The notes under the pieces were generated by a model, which saw only the letters and a list, made by a program, of their open reading frames with translations, searched no databases and had not been told where the DNA came from. Position numbers and translations under genes: made by a program. A stretch of DNA of 5,692 bases from Anammoximicrobium sp032229885. Lineage in GTDB: Bacteria > Planctomycetota > Planctomycetia > Pirellulales > Pirellulaceae. Below, piece by piece: positions 5,596 through 5,692 of this stretch (position 1 is its first letter; each line of letters starts with the position of its first letter). Location of the stretch: assembly GCA_032229885.1 (NCBI GenBank), contig JAVYAJ010000380.1:1-5692 (forward strand), written 5' to 3'.

Positions 5596-5614
5596 TAGGT
5601 GGGATTGGGGTGGG
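5592..5614 (+). other. Canonical G-quadruplex motif
   Basis: Four G-runs of at least three (5592-5594, 5601-5603, 5607-5610, 5612-5614) are separated by loops of 6, 3 and 1 nt. This meets the G3+N1-7 rule on the + strand. It starts at the very end of the second 93-bp unit and is not part of any gene. Whether it folds in vivo is unknown. Confidence 0.5.
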
Positions 5615-5648
5615 ATGACCGTTGCGCGCCACACATGACAGGGGGCGT

Positions 5649-5692
5649 GTTGGCCGAAGGCCATCACCAACGTAGCCTGGGGCAACGCCCCA
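5649..5692. repeat. Hairpin-rich dispersed repeat, cut by the window end
   Basis: Two small perfect hairpins follow one another: TGGCC-GAA-GGCCA (5651-5663) and TGGGGC-AAC-GCCCCA (5678-5692). GTTGG (5649-5653) and CCAAC (5667-5671) could enclose the first. From memory, very similar 'GGCCGAAGGCC ... CCTGGGGCAACGCCCCAGG' stretches recur many times in planctomycete genomes. If so, this is one end of a dispersed repeat family. The copy runs off the window. Confidence 0.45.

Noticed and set aside
5458..5685. 75-codon open frame on the - strand through the repeats
   Set aside because: It spans the repeat array and hairpins, is Cys/His/Arg-rich without a known domain, and has no sign of a ribosome site I could support.

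Overview
The window is a GC-rich bacterial segment. It most resembles the phylum Planctomycetota (Pirellulales-like). The evidence is the style of its alpha/beta-hydrolase-like protein, a FliF with a planctomycete-like periplasmic region, a lipoprotein with a 'P-E-D-M-L-R-K' tail, and intergenic hairpins of a kind I recall from these genomes. This assignment is inference from remembered families; no search was run. All five supported genes lie on the + strand.

Layout. (1) 92-865 encodes a phospholipase/carboxylesterase-like protein whose catalytic Ser, Asp and His positions all appear substituted. A perfect 10-bp inverted repeat lies inside its 3' end. (2) 866-1160 is a gene-free gap with a plausible sigma70-type promoter. 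(3) 1161-1664 encodes a stand-alone, degraded histidine-kinase ATPase domain with no phospho-acceptor domain. Only 23 nt separate it from (4) 1688-3124, a FliF-like flagellar M-ring protein with two membrane segments and a preserved C-terminal FliG-binding tail. (5) 3125-3441 is a 317-nt leader with no convincing gene, containing two TCCG-T-CGGA dyads. (6) 3442-4443 encodes a FliG-like protein whose three domains are recognisable. Four of the five charged torque residues known from E. coli FliG are replaced. (7) 4599-5255 encodes a small lipoprotein with a predicted NTF2-like (DUF4878-type) domain. (8) A strong hairpin terminator at 5302-5358 closes the block. (9) 5359-5692 is non-coding: two tandem 93-bp repeat units with palindromes, a G-quadruplex motif, and the start of a hairpin-rich dispersed repeat.

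How it may fit together. In motile relatives, as I recall, fliF and fliG sit in a longer cluster with flgB, flgC, fliE, fliH, fliI and a kinase/sigma-54 regulator pair. Here the kinase is reduced to a nucleotide-site-poor domain, the rod and export genes are absent on both sides, and FliG has lost its torque signature. The FliF membrane ring and the FliF-FliG interface look preserved. The most interesting reading is an isolated M-ring/FliG pair, kept for something other than swimming or in an advanced state of decay, with a periplasm-facing lipoprotein next to it. Whether the rest of a flagellum is encoded elsewhere cannot be told from this window.
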